Positions 19,556 through 30,430 of a stretch of 40,070 nt of DNA are shown here, piece after piece; position 1 is the stretch's first letter, and each line of letters starts with the position of its first letter. Below the pieces are notes generated by a model, which had not been told where the DNA came from, did no database searches, and saw only the letters and a list, made by a program, of their open reading frames with translations. The DNA is from Paulinella micropora. Its lineage: Eukaryota > Cercozoa > Imbricatea > Euglyphida. A program made the translations under genes and the position numbers. The DNA lies in the NCBI GenBank assembly GCA_009731375.1, contig BJOX01000241.1, forward strand, positions 570,781-610,850, in the 5' to 3' direction.

Positions 19556-19596
19556 CTACCCACACATGTTTTTGTGCTTTTTTGATGTGTGGGTAG
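19556..19596 (+). promoter_or_regulatory. 12-bp stem-loop before start codon (C)
   Basis: CTACCCACACAT (19556-19567) and ATGTGTGGGTAG (19585-19596) are perfectly complementary around a 17-nt loop; the ATG follows 3 nt later. Compared with A, the stem differs at a base pair (TA to CG type change on both arms), so pairing is kept. Confidence 0.85.
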
Positions 19597-19599
19597 GCG

Positions 19600-20067
19600 A
19601 TGCCCCCAAAGAAGAAGACCGCCGCTACCGAGTCAGCCCCAGCTATTGTCACTGACGGCGAGCTAGCCCCTGCTACTGCCCAAGCTACTACCACAGCCCC
19701 TGCTAATGCCCAAGCTACTACCACAGCCCCTGCTAGTGAAGCAAAGAAGGATGGTAAAGCTGAAGCAAAAAGCCCTTTGGCAGGCTTCGGAAAGAAAAAA
19801 GGAAAAGTTCAAGCTAAGCCTATGGAGTCTGGTAAAGTGTATGTAGTATTCATTGCCGACACAAATACTCCAGACAAGATATTTACAGAAGAAAAAGATG
19901 GAAGAAGTGAAGCTATTTTTATGGTAACACCAGGGGAAGACGATATTCCTTATGTCGCTGTTGACAAAGATGCAGCAAGAGTTTTTAGGTCGTGGACTGC
20001 TGCGAAGGGACACTACATCAAGGGTAAAGTTCCTCAGTACATCAAATATGGTGAGATAGTCAACTAA
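19600..20067 (+). CDS. Hairpin-led small protein, intronless (element C)
   Basis: 155 residues in one exon. MPPKKKTAATESAP matches the N-terminus of D (MPPKKKEEKAPAE). Ala/Thr/Pro-rich repeats follow (ATAQATTTAPAN twice), then a Lys/Gly linker (GFGKKKGKVQAK) and a C-terminal domain starting SGKVYVVFIADTN. The intron present in A and D has no counterpart here. The gene ends 2 bp before the convergent integrase relic, as in the other copies. Confidence 0.75.
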   Translation: MPPKKKTAATESAPAIVTDGELAPATAQATTTAPANAQATTTAPASEAKKDGKAEAKSPLAGFGKKKGKVQAKPMESGKVYVVFIADTNTPDKIFTEEKDGRSEAIFMVTPGEDDIPYVAVDKDAARVFRSWTAAKGHYIKGKVPQYIKYGEIVN

Positions 20068-20069
20068 TA

Positions 20070-21072
20070 CTACAAGTCTAGTATTTCCTTCTTCTTTCGG
20101 ACTCTATCGCTAGTTCTTATGTTTGAGGAGTCAATTTGTTCTCTATTCAGTAAATGCTTTATTTGCTTTTCCTTTGTTAACTTTTTTAATTCTTTATTAA
20201 TATCCGGTTAGTCTTTTGTGTTGTCGTCTTCTTCGGCTGCCTCAGTCTTTAATAAGTTCCTTGGTGGCACGACTTCATCATCTGTTAATATAATCCGGTA
20301 GCCCCTACGGCCTTTTAATTTATATATTTGTTTGCTCCAAGTCTTACCGCCCTTTTCTAATATGTGCTTTCTGTTAAGTTTTCTTACCTTGTATCATTCT
20401 TTGAAATCAAATAAATTCTTATCTACATAATGTTCTTGCTTGTTAGTATCAGTGCTATTAAATACTTCAAGTGGTGAGGCATTAATAGTTGAGTGCTTCT
20501 TTTTGTTGTAATAATAAACAACATCTAATGTAATTTATCCAATCAAAGTTACCATTATAAGACCATATAACATGGAGTTGTTCTCGTAGAGTTCTTACAA
20601 ATCTATCAACAATACCTAATGAATTATGGTCTCCAACTTCAACCTTAAAATGATTAATACCATTATTATCCATCCATTCTCCAACCGCTCCCTTAAATTC
20701 AGCACAGCTGTCTGAGATAAATGCATTGGGCTTTGGTAGTTTTTTGAGTGCTTCTAATACCGTAGTTGAAAACTTATTTTTTAACGGGATGGCATAAGCA
20801 TACCGACTATGAATATCAATCCAAATCAAAGAAAAATTGTAATTTTTATTTTTTGTTGCGACTTTTGTCATATCTATTAAATCAATATTTACCATATCTA
20901 AAACTTTATCTGCCCATATTTTTGTGCCCCTTGTTCTGGGCTTTGTCTGCCGAAATATTTCCTGTGCTGTGTCTTTTTTTTCTTCCTCTGTTGGTTCGCC
21001 TTTTGGAGTATCTTCTAGCTGCGTATCCTTATCCTGTGCATTAATATTAGCAGTCGTATGTTTGTTGTCCAT
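20070..21072 (-). pseudogene. Integrase, element C (decayed)
   Basis: The rve fold is visible: NIDLIDM, IDIHSRYAYAIPLKNK, FISDSCAEFKG and LGIVDRFVRTL. The third catalytic position is again Asp. The DNG of other copies is DSC here. The frame breaks near 20510, and two stops (TGA, TAA) interrupt the C-terminal half at about 20394 and 20206, so it cannot make a full enzyme. The sequence is clearly more distant from A and D than those are from each other. Confidence 0.8.
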
Positions 21073-21588
21073 CAAAATTTAAGAAATACTTTCTGTCTCT
21101 TGACTTTTTTCTTTACTCTTTGGTGTATTGTTATATACAGTGACTGATATTTTTTCAGTTCGTTTTTTGCCTCGCTGTTTTCCGCCTGTTGTTTCATAAT
21201 CTTCGCTTTCTTCACTCTCACTTTCTTCTTCTTCTTCGCTGTCATTCTCTGGCTTTTTTGGTGGTGGTGCTTTCTTTGCGGTTTTCTTCTTAGGCTTTTT
21301 AGCATTCTTTTTTATCTTTCTAAGCATATGATTAGCAATAACCTCAGACATATCAATTCCGCTGTCGCTGTCGCTTTCGTCTTCTACGATTTCGGGTTTT
21401 GCCAGTATTTCCTTAGCAACACCTAACTCAGCATCAGTTTCAATTATTTCATCTATGGTCTTATCTTTCAGTTACCCCTTCTTGCGGAGCCGTTCGCGAG
21501 CCCATTCGTCCTTTCGCCGTTCAGCATTTTCTTTATTTGCTTGAACAGCCTTCTTCTAATTTTCCTTTGATGTTTCCTGTGACGGCAT
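21072..21588 (-). pseudogene. Acidic/Lys-rich protein, element C (decayed)
   Basis: Aligned with 33428-33925. MPSQETSKEN starts at 21588. In-frame TAG and TAA codons interrupt the first 40 codons, then comes acidic EDESDSDSGIDMSEVIANHM. There is a basic KKPKKKTAKKAPPPKK block, a Glu/Ser run, ISVTVYNNTP, and, after a late frameshift, the terminal KVFLKF. No microsatellite array interrupts this copy. Confidence 0.7.
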
Positions 21589-21664
21589 AATTTAGATATG
21601 TTTTTAATCTTTGTTGCTATAATTTAGCAAAAATAAAATTAATTATTTAATAAATATATATAAT

Positions 21665-24600
21665 ATGTCGAACTTCAAGTCGCTCTTAGGCTTGAATGAG
21701 TTGGCTGTTGATAGGCTAAATATACTTAACTTAGACCTAACGAACACAAACATAGTAGGCTTAAATACAGAGTGCCAGAAGATGCCGAACCGATAAATCT
21801 TTATTATACTGACGGGCGATTTGATACACGACTGGCTTTAAAATCAACAACTGACCTAAAAGAAGGTCTTAATTATTGTTGGACTGATAACCGCTTTGAT
21901 GGTCGGCTCGCTTTAAAATCAACAACAGACCTAAAAGAAGGACTTAGTTATTATTGGACTGATAACAGCTTTGACACACGTCTCGCTTTAAAATCAACAT
22001 CAGACATCAAAGAGGGAAAAAATCTATACTACACAGAACATCGAGTGAGGGACAACGACGAGGTTAAAGCCTCAACTCAACACAGAAGCAAGACATCCAA
22101 TCCGCACCAAACCAGTCTATACAATCTGATTGACACTAACATATCCGCACCACTGGTCGGTCAATACTTAACATATAATGATGTAGATGGTACCACCCTC
22201 GGTTCAATTGATACACTCTCCGATGTAGTCATAACCGACTAATAGTTATCTCACATATAATTCAATAAACTGGGTAAATGAAACATTTCCGATACATGTG
22301 GATGAATTCAGCAATATTAATATGGGATAGAATTTGAATATAACAGGAGTTAATTTACTAAATACCAAAGATATTAATGAATGGATATTTGAGCATAATG
22401 ATAATAATGATAAAGTGTCAGCAGGTGGAAGTATAGACTCAAATAGCGATGTGACAATAACAAGCTTCCCAGCAGATAACCAACTGTTTATTTATAGCAC
22501 AGATCAATGGAGAAATATGACTTCACCCTTTCTGAGATTAGACGGCACTACCAGTATGACGGGAGGACTAAATATGGGTGGTTATGCTATTTCAGGGGCT
22601 TCTACATATATGGAATTAATCTCACTACTCTTGCAGTTGATGGTTCTGTGGTTAAACTAACAGGAGACCAAACCATAGGAGGAATTAAAACATTTAGCAG
22701 TATAATAAATGCGAGTGCGGGGATTGATATAAAAAGCCAAAGCATAACAAATGTTAATCTTGTTGATGGTGTTGATGTTTCTGTTCTTGATACTTCGGTG
22801 GTTAAACTAACAGGAAACCAAACCATAGCAGGAAATAAAAAATTTACATCAACTTTAGAAGTAAGTGGTTCATCCAATCCTACTTCTTTTGATGGTATTG
22901 GCATTGCCTTTGATACAAAAATAGGAATGATTGCAGCACAAAAAACAGCAACAGCGACTTGGTATCCGATACAAATAACTGGTTCATATGTAGAGTTATA
23001 TTCAGGTAATAATGTAATCGCGACCGCATCTGGCACAACATTAAGTTTAAACAACAACAAAATTACAAACTTGGCAACTCCTACATTAGCAACGGACGTG
23101 GCAAACAAAAGTTATGTAGATACATTTGACCTACAAAATGTGAAACTAACAGGAAACCAAANNNNNNNNNNTGATACATTTGACCTACAATATGTGAAAC
23201 TAACAGGAAACCAAACCATAGCAGGAATTAAGACATATAGCAGTGGTGTTGAAATTACTGGGTATTCAATAAATTCAACAACACAGGGCACATTCATCGT
23301 TTTTAATTATACCAGTAATATCGGGTCAATTGCTAGTTTGGATATGAAAACAAATACGTATTACAACTTTGAAATTTCAGCAAAAAAAATAAGTTTTATT
23401 ATTGATGGGACGATTGTTTCGTGGTTTAATGCTACTGGCTTAGATTGTAATAGTAGTCGGATTGTTAATCTAGGAGCACCACAAAATGCGAATGAAGCGG
23501 TAAATAGGCAATATCTGGATGACAATTGTGTGAAACTAACAGGAGACCAAACAATAACAGGAATTAAAACATTCAACGGGACGAGCACTGTGATAAAATA
23601 TCTAACTTTAACACAAACGGCTGATTTTAATGATCAAGTTATCATTAATGGTGGAAATGTAACATGTAATGGGGCGAGGATATTAAACCAAAATGGAGGA
23701 GATATATTCTTTTCACAGACATCAGGTGATTATCAATATTTCTTATTTACTCTAAATACTGCTACAAGTGGAACCGCGAACCAAAGAGGTTAGGTATTCA
23801 CGAATGTAGCAGTTGATGTAAAAGGGGCGGGACTTTATATTTCAAAACTTTTAGATAATAAATCTGCTTCGTCTGACATTGTCTGTTTTAACAATGCTGG
23901 TGGTATGCGGTTTTATGTTGCCTTAGATATGAATTCAAACAACATAACAAGTGCTGGAACAATTACTTCAACCGCAGGAATAACTACGACAACATGAACA
24001 ACGAGCGGATTATTAACATCAAATGGAGGATGTAAGTTATCTATTCAAAATGGCAATGACGGGACAAATGCTTATGGAATATTTATGTGGGATGAAGCAG
24101 ACTCAAACTGGGGAATATATATGGCGACTGCTGGTGGTAGTAAATCATTAAGTGGAGGAACATCGGTAGCTGATACAAGTATTACCGCTCATGCTATTAG
24201 ATTTAGAAGTGGAACTCTTGCTACTAATGGTTTTATATGGAAAATGCAAATGAACAATTGTTAATGTCATTAAATAGTTCAACTGGGACTTTATGGACAA
24301 AAGGATTATTAATTGCAAATGCGGGTATATCTACAACCACATTAACAACGAGTGATAAAATAACAACAACAACACTAGGAAAACCGATAATCATAGGCAA
24401 CTCAACAAAAGGAGTAGGAGCAACTGGTGGCTTAGAATTATATGGAACAGAAGAAAATGCGAATGGCCCACATATTCAAGCATTCGTTCATACATCAATT
24501 TATCCCACATTCCAATTATTGAATTATAGTCAGGACAATATTGCTTTAAGTTTTGATAGTTATTGGGAGGGGGGTGGCTGGAAATCAAGCGACCCAGGCT

Positions 24601-25326
24601 CAAACTTTCAAATATACAAAATGAGTGATAAACTCGCTTTTAACTACAAATCAGGAGTATCACTTGGAGGAGCCATAACAATTAGCGAGGCGATAAACAT
24701 AAGCAATGCGGGAGATGTAATCATCCCAACAGCATCCAGCGGTTCTTTAACATTACGAAAAAGATCACGTCCATATAGTTACGACCCGCAAATATTTTTT
24801 AAATCGGGAGGATGTACGAATTATGGCATCATTGTTTCAGCAACTGGTGTCCTTCATGCTTGGACTACTTCAAACTCTACGGGTGAGCCTTCTGGTGCTT
24901 ATAATTATGTTCCACTTAATGGTGCTTGGACATACTCATCGGACAGATGCTAAAATCAGATATTATATTAAAACATTAGACTGCGGGGATTGTTAAGAGA
25001 AACTAATGAAAATAAATTGTAGTTCATATTATTTGAAATCAGACGAAAAGAAAGAAAAAAAGAACCACGGATTTATTGCGGACTAAGTAAAAAAAATATT
25101 TCCTGAATTTGTATCTGAAAGTGGAATGAAAGCAGATGATGGAAATGGAAATCTTGAAGGCATAACATATACAAGTTTTATACCAATATTGGTCAGTGCT
25201 TTTCAACAATTATCAGAAAAGGTAGTTTATTTAGAAAAAGAAAATAAAAGTTTACTTAATATATTACAAGACCAAGCAAATCAATTGGCAGAAATACGAG
25301 CAGTCGTTTTTTCAAATGTCCAATAA
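21665..25326 (+). pseudogene. Fibre protein, element C (decayed)
   Basis: Start MSNFKSLLGLNELAVDRL is shared with B and D. Then come LYYTDGRFDTRLALKSTTDL repeats, LTGDQTI(A/T)GIKTF repeats, body segments nearly collinear with D (GLDCNSS, NQNGGDIFFSQTSGDYQYF) and a C-terminal S74-type region (HGFIAD, GITYTSFIPILVSAFQQL). Disabling changes include a frameshift near 21770, a stop near 22241, TAG near 23792, TGA near 23996, frameshifts near 24235 and 24990 and TAA at about 25086. The 10-N gap at 23162 is flanked by the same 40-bp sequence on both sides. Confidence 0.8.
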
Positions 25327-25670
25327 TACAACTAGACTTCACAGACCACCGCCTATTATGGATATGGATGGCGAACTAACTCCCAAATTAAAGTCTCGTG
25401 TTCTTGAAGTAGAACTAAAGACTGAGGAAAAAAAAAGTAGAGCACGAATTGGAAGATAACTGGAATTGTTGTTTTATAAAAAACAGACCGACCGACAGCA
25501 GACTTATTAAGTATCTGTTTTAAATGGGTATCATTATTGCCATTATAACCCTTTGTATCGTGAGGCTATCTGAAAAGAACTTACCTTGTGAGGTTGCTAA
25601 CACTTATGTCGGAATTTTAACACTATTGATTGGCATTTGCCTTCCATCGCCTTCTAGTTCAAAGAAATGA
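25316..25670 (+). pseudogene. Two-helix membrane protein, element C
   Basis: ATG overlaps the fibre end by 11 nt, as in D. The frame shifts in an A-run near 25437 and meets TAA near 25521 in the first helix. Otherwise NLPCEVANTYVGILTLLIG and the PSPSSSKK end are as in D. Confidence 0.7.
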
Positions 25671-25922
25671 ACATTCGTATAAGTGTATTTTATACCAAGA
25701 ACTATCGCCTGCACAGATTAAAGGCAGGGCATCATCCCATCCAACGCACCAGTCTGACGTTGGATTATACACACATTTAAATTTAGTTTCTATTCCTTGC
25801 TTTATACAATAAGCACACGCATCTCGCTTTGTTTGATTTACTCTGCTATAAAAGTCGCAGGCAGTCCGCGAAATAGCAGAGCACACAAACAAGAATATTA
25901 AAATCATTTTTTTATATATCAA
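25659..25922 (-). CDS. Secreted cysteine-rich protein, element C
   Basis: 87 residues. MIYKKMILIFLFVCSAIS is a clear signal peptide. The mature part has Cys at regular spacing (TACDFYSR, DACAYCIKQGIETKFKCVY, DWCVGWDDALPLICAG, LYECSFL), consistent with disulphides in an oxidising compartment. It lies antisense between two plus-strand genes, and its stop overlaps the stop of the membrane-protein gene by 12 nt, exactly as in D. No family recognised. Intact in an otherwise decayed element. Confidence 0.65.
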   Translation of the reverse strand: MIYKKMILIFLFVCSAISRTACDFYSRVNQTKRDACAYCIKQGIETKFKCVYNPTSDWCVGWDDALPLICAGDSSWYKIHLYECSFL

Positions 25923-25955
25923 AGATTTTTTTTAAATCTATGTATATTATATAGT

Positions 25956-26313
25956 ATGTCGGAGCAAAAATACCAAAAGATTGTTTTTCTAAGCAATGAT
26001 TTTGTGGGGAGCAAAACATTTAATAAAAATATTCAAATGTCATTCACGCCAAGCAAAATGAATGTTAACTTTATTCATTATACGAACGACCAGACGGAAA
26101 CCAAAACCAGAATTCTTTATATCGACAATTGGAATTATTGGCACATTTGCAGATAGTAATATAGCAAACATTTCAAACCTCAGTTATAATTTGGGTGTCG
26201 TTGGATGGTCGGACGGGCAATATACATTTAAAGTCCTCGAAACTGACAGCGGAAATATTGATACAGGAAATTTAGCAGGCCGAATTGTTGTATGCCTAGA
26301 GTTTTTGGCTTAA
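25956..26313 (+). pseudogene. Conserved 120-residue protein, element C
   Basis: Matches 38228-38590 along its length: KIVFLSNDFVGSKTFNKNIQ, FTPSKMNVNFIHY, then a frameshift near 26125, then IGIIGTFADSNIANISNLSY and AGRIVVCLEFL. Beta-rich pattern with alternating hydrophobics. Position before the packaging ATPase and among virion genes suggests a minor virion component, but this is inference. Confidence 0.65.
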
Positions 26314-26323
26314 TAATATAGCA

Positions 26324-27112
26324 ATGGAGAAAATAAACAATGTCAAGGTGAAACCAGTGAAGCAGGATGGAAACGAAGACAAAAAAGCAAAAGGTTATAA
26401 ATTATTCAACGAGCCGTATGCGAATATCTTTCTGCTCGCACGTAAGAAGAGCGGTAAAACGACTGCACTCTTTGAAATACTGAATCTGACAACAGACAGA
26501 AAAAACCCGTATTGTCATCATCGCTTCAACGATACACAAGAACTACATTTATAAAGCAATGGTAAAGCACTTTAAGAACAGGGGAAACCCAATGGCAATA
26601 TATACCTTTCTTAAATCAGATGGTGTGAATGTCATTAATTATGAACTTGACAAACTTGACAAAAATCTCCAGCATGCTGGAGATAACGAGCAACACGAAG
26701 GCGAAATTAAACAGGACGCTAAAGAGCCGCGGAGGCACCAAAAGAGAGACAGAGCAAGTATATTTCGCCAGAGGTTGTTTTTGTTTTGGACGATTTAGGA
26801 AGTGGATTAAGAGACAAATCAGTAAGCGATTTGTTAAAAAAGAACAGACACTATAAATCAAAGGTGATTATGACAAGCCAGTATCTGAACGACCTACGGC
26901 CAGAAGCCATTAAGCAGTTAGATTATTTATTAATCTTTCCTGGCCAGTCTCAGGACAAAATGGAACTCGTGTATAAACATTTAGATTTATCTTTCAACTT
27001 TGATTACTTTCTGGAAAATTATCATGAGGCTACAAAGGAACGATTTAATTTTCTTTATGTCTCAAGTGTTGATGACGAGTTACGGAAGAATTTCAACTAT
27101 CGCTTGCGATAG
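26324..27112 (+). pseudogene. Packaging ATPase, element C (decayed)
   Basis: Aligned with intact D (38607-39428). Walker A ARKKSGKTTALFEI is present. A frameshift near 26500 and loss or shift around 26690-26770 disrupt the region before Walker B (VFVLDDLGSGLRDKSVSDLL readable in the next frame). The end SVDDELRKNF is intact. The linker rich in Glu and Lys is shortened compared with D. Confidence 0.8.
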
Positions 27113-27131
27113 TCAATTGTCCCGCAAGCGA
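27100..27131 (+). terminator. 9-bp hairpin at ATPase 3' end
   Basis: TCGCTTGCG (27100-27108) and CGCAAGCGA (27123-27131) pair perfectly around a 14-nt loop. The stop TAG (27110-27112) is in the loop. Placement suggests a transcript-end hairpin; not present at the same site in D. Confidence 0.5.
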
Positions 27132-27189
27132 GACAAATTTCAACTTCAGACTAAAATGAATTTTTTTTTTATTTTTTTTTCATAGTATA

Positions 27190-27507
27190 ATGGTAGTAAA
27201 AACAACTCGTGTTGAAGTCATTCCAACAATCGGCAAACGAACAATTAACTCAAGCATAAATATGGCAGGAGGCAAAAAGAAGACTGGACGAAAGAAGGGC
27301 AAGGGGCAGGCTGGTGGTAAAATTAACTGGGCAAAGGTCGGGAAAACCGCATCGGCAGTTAATAAATTCCTTCGTGATAACAAAGTAATCTCTAGGACTG
27401 CTGGAGCCTTGAGCAGTATTGGAGTGCCTTATGCTGGGTCTGTCCAAGCCACCGCTTCAAAACTGGGGTATGGTAAGCAGAGAGGACGAGGTGCCTTGAA
27501 GTTCTAA
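27190..27507 (+). CDS. Small basic protein, element C
   Basis: 105 residues, intact. MVVKTTRVEVIPTIGKR is shared with D. Then MAGGKKKTGRKKGKGQAGG (strongly basic), NWAKVGKTASAVNKFLRDN, and a Gly/Ala end with GVPYAGSVQATASKLGYG and GRGALKF. Basic N-terminal tail plus short amphipathic helix resembles the small DNA-condensing or membrane-active core proteins of adenovirus-like and Polinton-like particles; this is inference. A second internal Met (at MAGGKK) could be an alternative start. Confidence 0.65.
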   Translation: MVVKTTRVEVIPTIGKRTINSSINMAGGKKKTGRKKGKGQAGGKINWAKVGKTASAVNKFLRDNKVISRTAGALSSIGVPYAGSVQATASKLGYGKQRGRGALKF

Positions 27508-27586
27508 AAGATATTTTGATATAAACGAATTGAAAATATTTTTTTTTAATATAATATCTTTGTTTTCAATATTGAAAACAAAAGCA

Positions 27587-28358
27587 ATGGTTGCTAAGAC
27601 TAAGAATGTGAAAAGGGCGAAAGTTGTACACCGCGGGTTTATAGAAATAAAAGCGGGAGGCCGTATATTATCCAGAATTGTAAAAAATATTATCTTAATT
27701 TCGGTAAGAAAACAAATGATATGAGCACACTTCAAATTGTTAAACTTTTTATGAAATACTTAAGCAGACCGAAAGCAAAGCAAAAAACAAAGAAGGAAGA
27801 CTTAAGAAAAGTCCAGAGCCTGTCTGAGATTGAGCAGAATACGAGAACATCCATTAATACGAGAATGACCACTTAGACAAACTCAGAAAGGAAAAGTATG
27901 AGGGTATTGAAGCAATAGAGGAAAAAGAAAAGACAGCAAGGGAAGATTTAGACGAGGAAAAGAAGAGGCAAGAAAGAAAAGACATAGCCGATGCTAAGGA
28001 AAGACAAGATATAAAGGACGGGGAACATAAAAGAGAACTGGCGGAGATGAAGGAAAGACAGGAAGAAAAGGATAGGGAACAGAAGAAGGAACAACGACTT
28101 ATTCAGGAACTAAATGCTGAACGACTACATAGACAGGGATTATTGACGGCTCCAGTTGCACAGCCGATTATAGCGAAACCGAATCCCCCTTCAACGATAA
28201 ATAAACCAAAGAAAACCGCAACTACATCTTCCCCAAAAATAACTGATATAACTGACAAAGTAAATAAACAAGAAAAAGATTTGGAAGAAGAAAAGAGACG
28301 AAGAATTATTGATGAAATGTTCTCTGAGAAAACGAGAAAAAAACGTGTCAAAAAATGA
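27587..28358 (+). pseudogene. Basic then coiled-coil protein, element C
   Basis: ATG at 27587 gives MVAKTKNVKRAKVVHRGF. The neighbouring frame then carries NKSGRPYIIQNCKKYYLNF and Lys-rich sequence to about 27870, and a third frame from about 27875 carries a long Glu/Lys/Arg helix (EKKRQERKDIADAKERQDIK) and a Pro/Thr-rich tail ending KKRVKK. At least two frameshifts. May be one gene or two merged by decay. Function unknown. Its TGA overlaps the next ATG (ATGA). Confidence 0.5.
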
Positions 28359-28815
28359 AAAATCATATAATAATAAACCACCTTCAAAAAGCAGGCATTA
28401 ATATCCCTATCATAAAAAAACAAAGGTTCAAACGACTACGCCACTAGTTTAAAGAGATGGTTATAAACACAAAAAATTACTGAAAACGTATCATCAGCAA
28501 AAGATGGATGGGATAAACTAGATCAATTTACAACAAAAATGATTGCTAAAAATAAAAGCAAAAAGAATGAAGAAAAAAACTCATGTAAATAGAAATCTAT
28601 CGCCAATAGACCCACCACGTTTTGAAACTTCGGATGCTAAACAACTTATATTTGAAATGACAAATACACAACCAGCGGAGACACAACCGACTGATGTAGC
28701 ACCACCCCCGAGCACAAGTTCTGCGGAGCCACAGCAACCAGAGCCAGAGCAACCAGAGCCACAACAACCAGAGCCAGAGGAGCCACAGCCACAGCAAGAG
28801 GGAGAGGGAGACTAA
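28355..28815 (+). pseudogene. Pro/Glu/Gln-rich protein, element C
   Basis: ATG at 28355 starts MKNHIIINHLQKAGINIP. Stops and frameshifts follow (near 28447-28590), with ENVSSAKDGWDKLDQF in one frame. It ends in an open stretch PPRFETSDAKQLIFEM, then repeats of (Q/E)QPEP and EGEGD. The TAA overlaps the protease ATG by one base. No family recognised. Confidence 0.45.
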
Positions 28816-29294
28816 TGACTAATGAAATAGATGACATAATGAAAAAATATGGATGGTATCTCGGAGCGATAGCGAGTGATGAAATCTACAAGTTGAAGCC
28901 AGGAAGCAGAAAGCGATACGGATTTATTATGAATACCGACCCTAGCAACAAAAAAAGGACAGCACTGGATGGCAGTATGGATAAGTCTAGATAAAGACAG
29001 GAGTGTTGAAGTGTATGACTCTTTAGCACTTTACGAGCCGACGGAAGACTTTCAACAACAAATAAACAACTAATAGATAAAAGCCACCCCGATAGTTATT
29101 TATTAATGAAAGTAAATAAAGTAAAAGAGCAGAGTGATACTTCAGACACATGTGGATGGTTTGCAATGTGTTTTTTAATGGAGCGGGCTAAAGGAGTGCA
29201 ATTTAAATTTGCCAGTGGCTATGCAGACTTAAAAGAAGAAGAAACGGAAAAATCAAAAGCACAGAATGGGTATGGTTTTGACACCTTTTTATGA
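28815..29294 (+). pseudogene. Adenain-like maturation protease, element C
   Basis: Cysteine protease of the adenovirus/Ulp1 type, expected to mature capsid proteins. N-terminal part MTNEIDDIMKKYGWYLGAIA. After a frameshift in an A-run near 28955 comes the catalytic His in GQHWMAVW (His codon 28963-28965), then the acidic partner in VEVYDSL. After a second frameshift near 29068 come the Gln and Cys of EQSDTSDTCGWFAM (Cys codon 29151-29153), then FLMERAKG. All four active-site residues can be located, but no single frame joins them. Confidence 0.8.
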
Positions 29295-29430
29295 GCATCG
29301 CTTTCATTCGCTACGCTCATTTTCGCTTGCTCATTAACATCGTAAAAAAAATATATATTTAATAATATAGGAAACTATATTTAAAAACCGCACGAAAGTC
29401 GAAGACAAAAGTGCGGAGTTTTGAATATCA
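29294..29430 (+). promoter_or_regulatory. Hairpins between protease and penton genes
   Basis: An imperfect hairpin, GAGCATCGC...GCTACGCTC (29294-29319), lies just after the protease stop. CCGCAC (29388-29393) and GTGCGG (29411-29416) can pair 14 bp before the penton ATG. Between them is TATATATTTAATAATATAGG, a likely AT-rich promoter. No gene here. Confidence 0.4.
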
Positions 29431-30345
29431 ATGGAGTATAAAGGCGGGAGAAGCTCTGGAATTTACTATATAAATAGCAAAAATAAGATAACTGGCACGG
29501 ACTCAGACTTTACGCACGAAGTTAATATGAAGGGACTAGATTCCCCCACACATTGTAAAATTCTTCATATCTATGTTCCGAAGTCGTATTATTCGGTGGC
29601 TTCACCATATAATACTTTTACATTATCCGAAGACGGATATGAGGCTTTAATTACGATACCTGAGGGAAACTACACAATGAACAATCTAAAAAATAAACCA
29701 GCCGAGGTGCTAACCGCAGACAGCCCAAATAATTATACTTATGTGGTATCCAGTAATAATACCAACATTGACCCAGAAGATGGAAAATTAACATTATTCA
29801 CGAGGTTATGGGGTTTGATAGAAATTCAACATATTTCTTCGCCAATAATTTTATTAAATCGCCAAATGTAATTATTCTAACTGGTGAAAAAACTTTATAT
29901 GTGTGTCAGAGAATAAAGGAATTCAACCGCGGTTTATATTTGATGGTGATACCCGTATTCACGAGGTTATGGGGTTTGATAGAAATTCAACATATTTCTT
30001 CGCCAATAATTTTATTAAATCGCCAAATGTAATTATTCTAACTGGTGAAAAAACGTTATATCTTCAATCGGATTTGGTAAATGAAGGAGATAATCACGTG
30101 CTACAAGAAATATACACTTTCACGAAATTCCTTTTGGGTCTGTCATCTATGACGGCTCTGGAAGCGAATACGGGAAAACATTATCGGCAAGTTCGAATAA
30201 TGTATTTAGGTTTTACTTGACGGACGAAAATGACCAAGCGATTAATCTTAATGGTTTGGGAGTCGTTATGACTTTATTAGTTTATCGTGAAACTAATTAT
30301 TTTGGTTTATTTAATTCATTCTTCAATTTGTTGAAATCAAAGTGA
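29431..30345 (+). pseudogene. Penton / minor capsid protein, element C
   Basis: Single-jelly-roll vertex protein of Polinton-like viruses, recognised by the pattern ILHIYVPKSYYSV, NTFTLSEDG, ITIPEGNYT near the N-terminus and RFYLTDEN, INLNGLGVVMTLL near the end. A 105-bp direct duplication (29796-29900 and 29957-30061, one mismatch) disrupts the frame, since the 161-bp offset is not a multiple of three. Another frameshift follows near 30120. The major capsid gene starts 85 bp downstream. Confidence 0.75.
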
Positions 30346-30430
30346 ATTAATTTTTGATTTAATTATTTTTTCTATAAATATATACTGGTGAATTAGTTAA
30401 TTTACACTACTTCAAAAACAAAAACAAAAA
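30346..30430 (+). promoter_or_regulatory. Major capsid upstream region
   Basis: AT-rich spacer with CTATAAATATATA at about 30370-30382, roughly 50 bp before the capsid ATG, and an A-rich leader ending at the start codon. Confidence 0.4.

Noticed and set aside
20070-21588. Alternative genetic code, suggested by TAA, TAG and TGA inside element C genes
   Set aside because: Intact genes of D end in TAA, TAG and TGA at the expected places, and the in-frame stops in C occur together with frameshifts.
22602-23588. Minus-strand Val/Pro-rich frames opposite the fibre genes (also 34400-36446)
   Set aside because: Shadow frames of the fibre repeats; no start context or conserved motif of their own.
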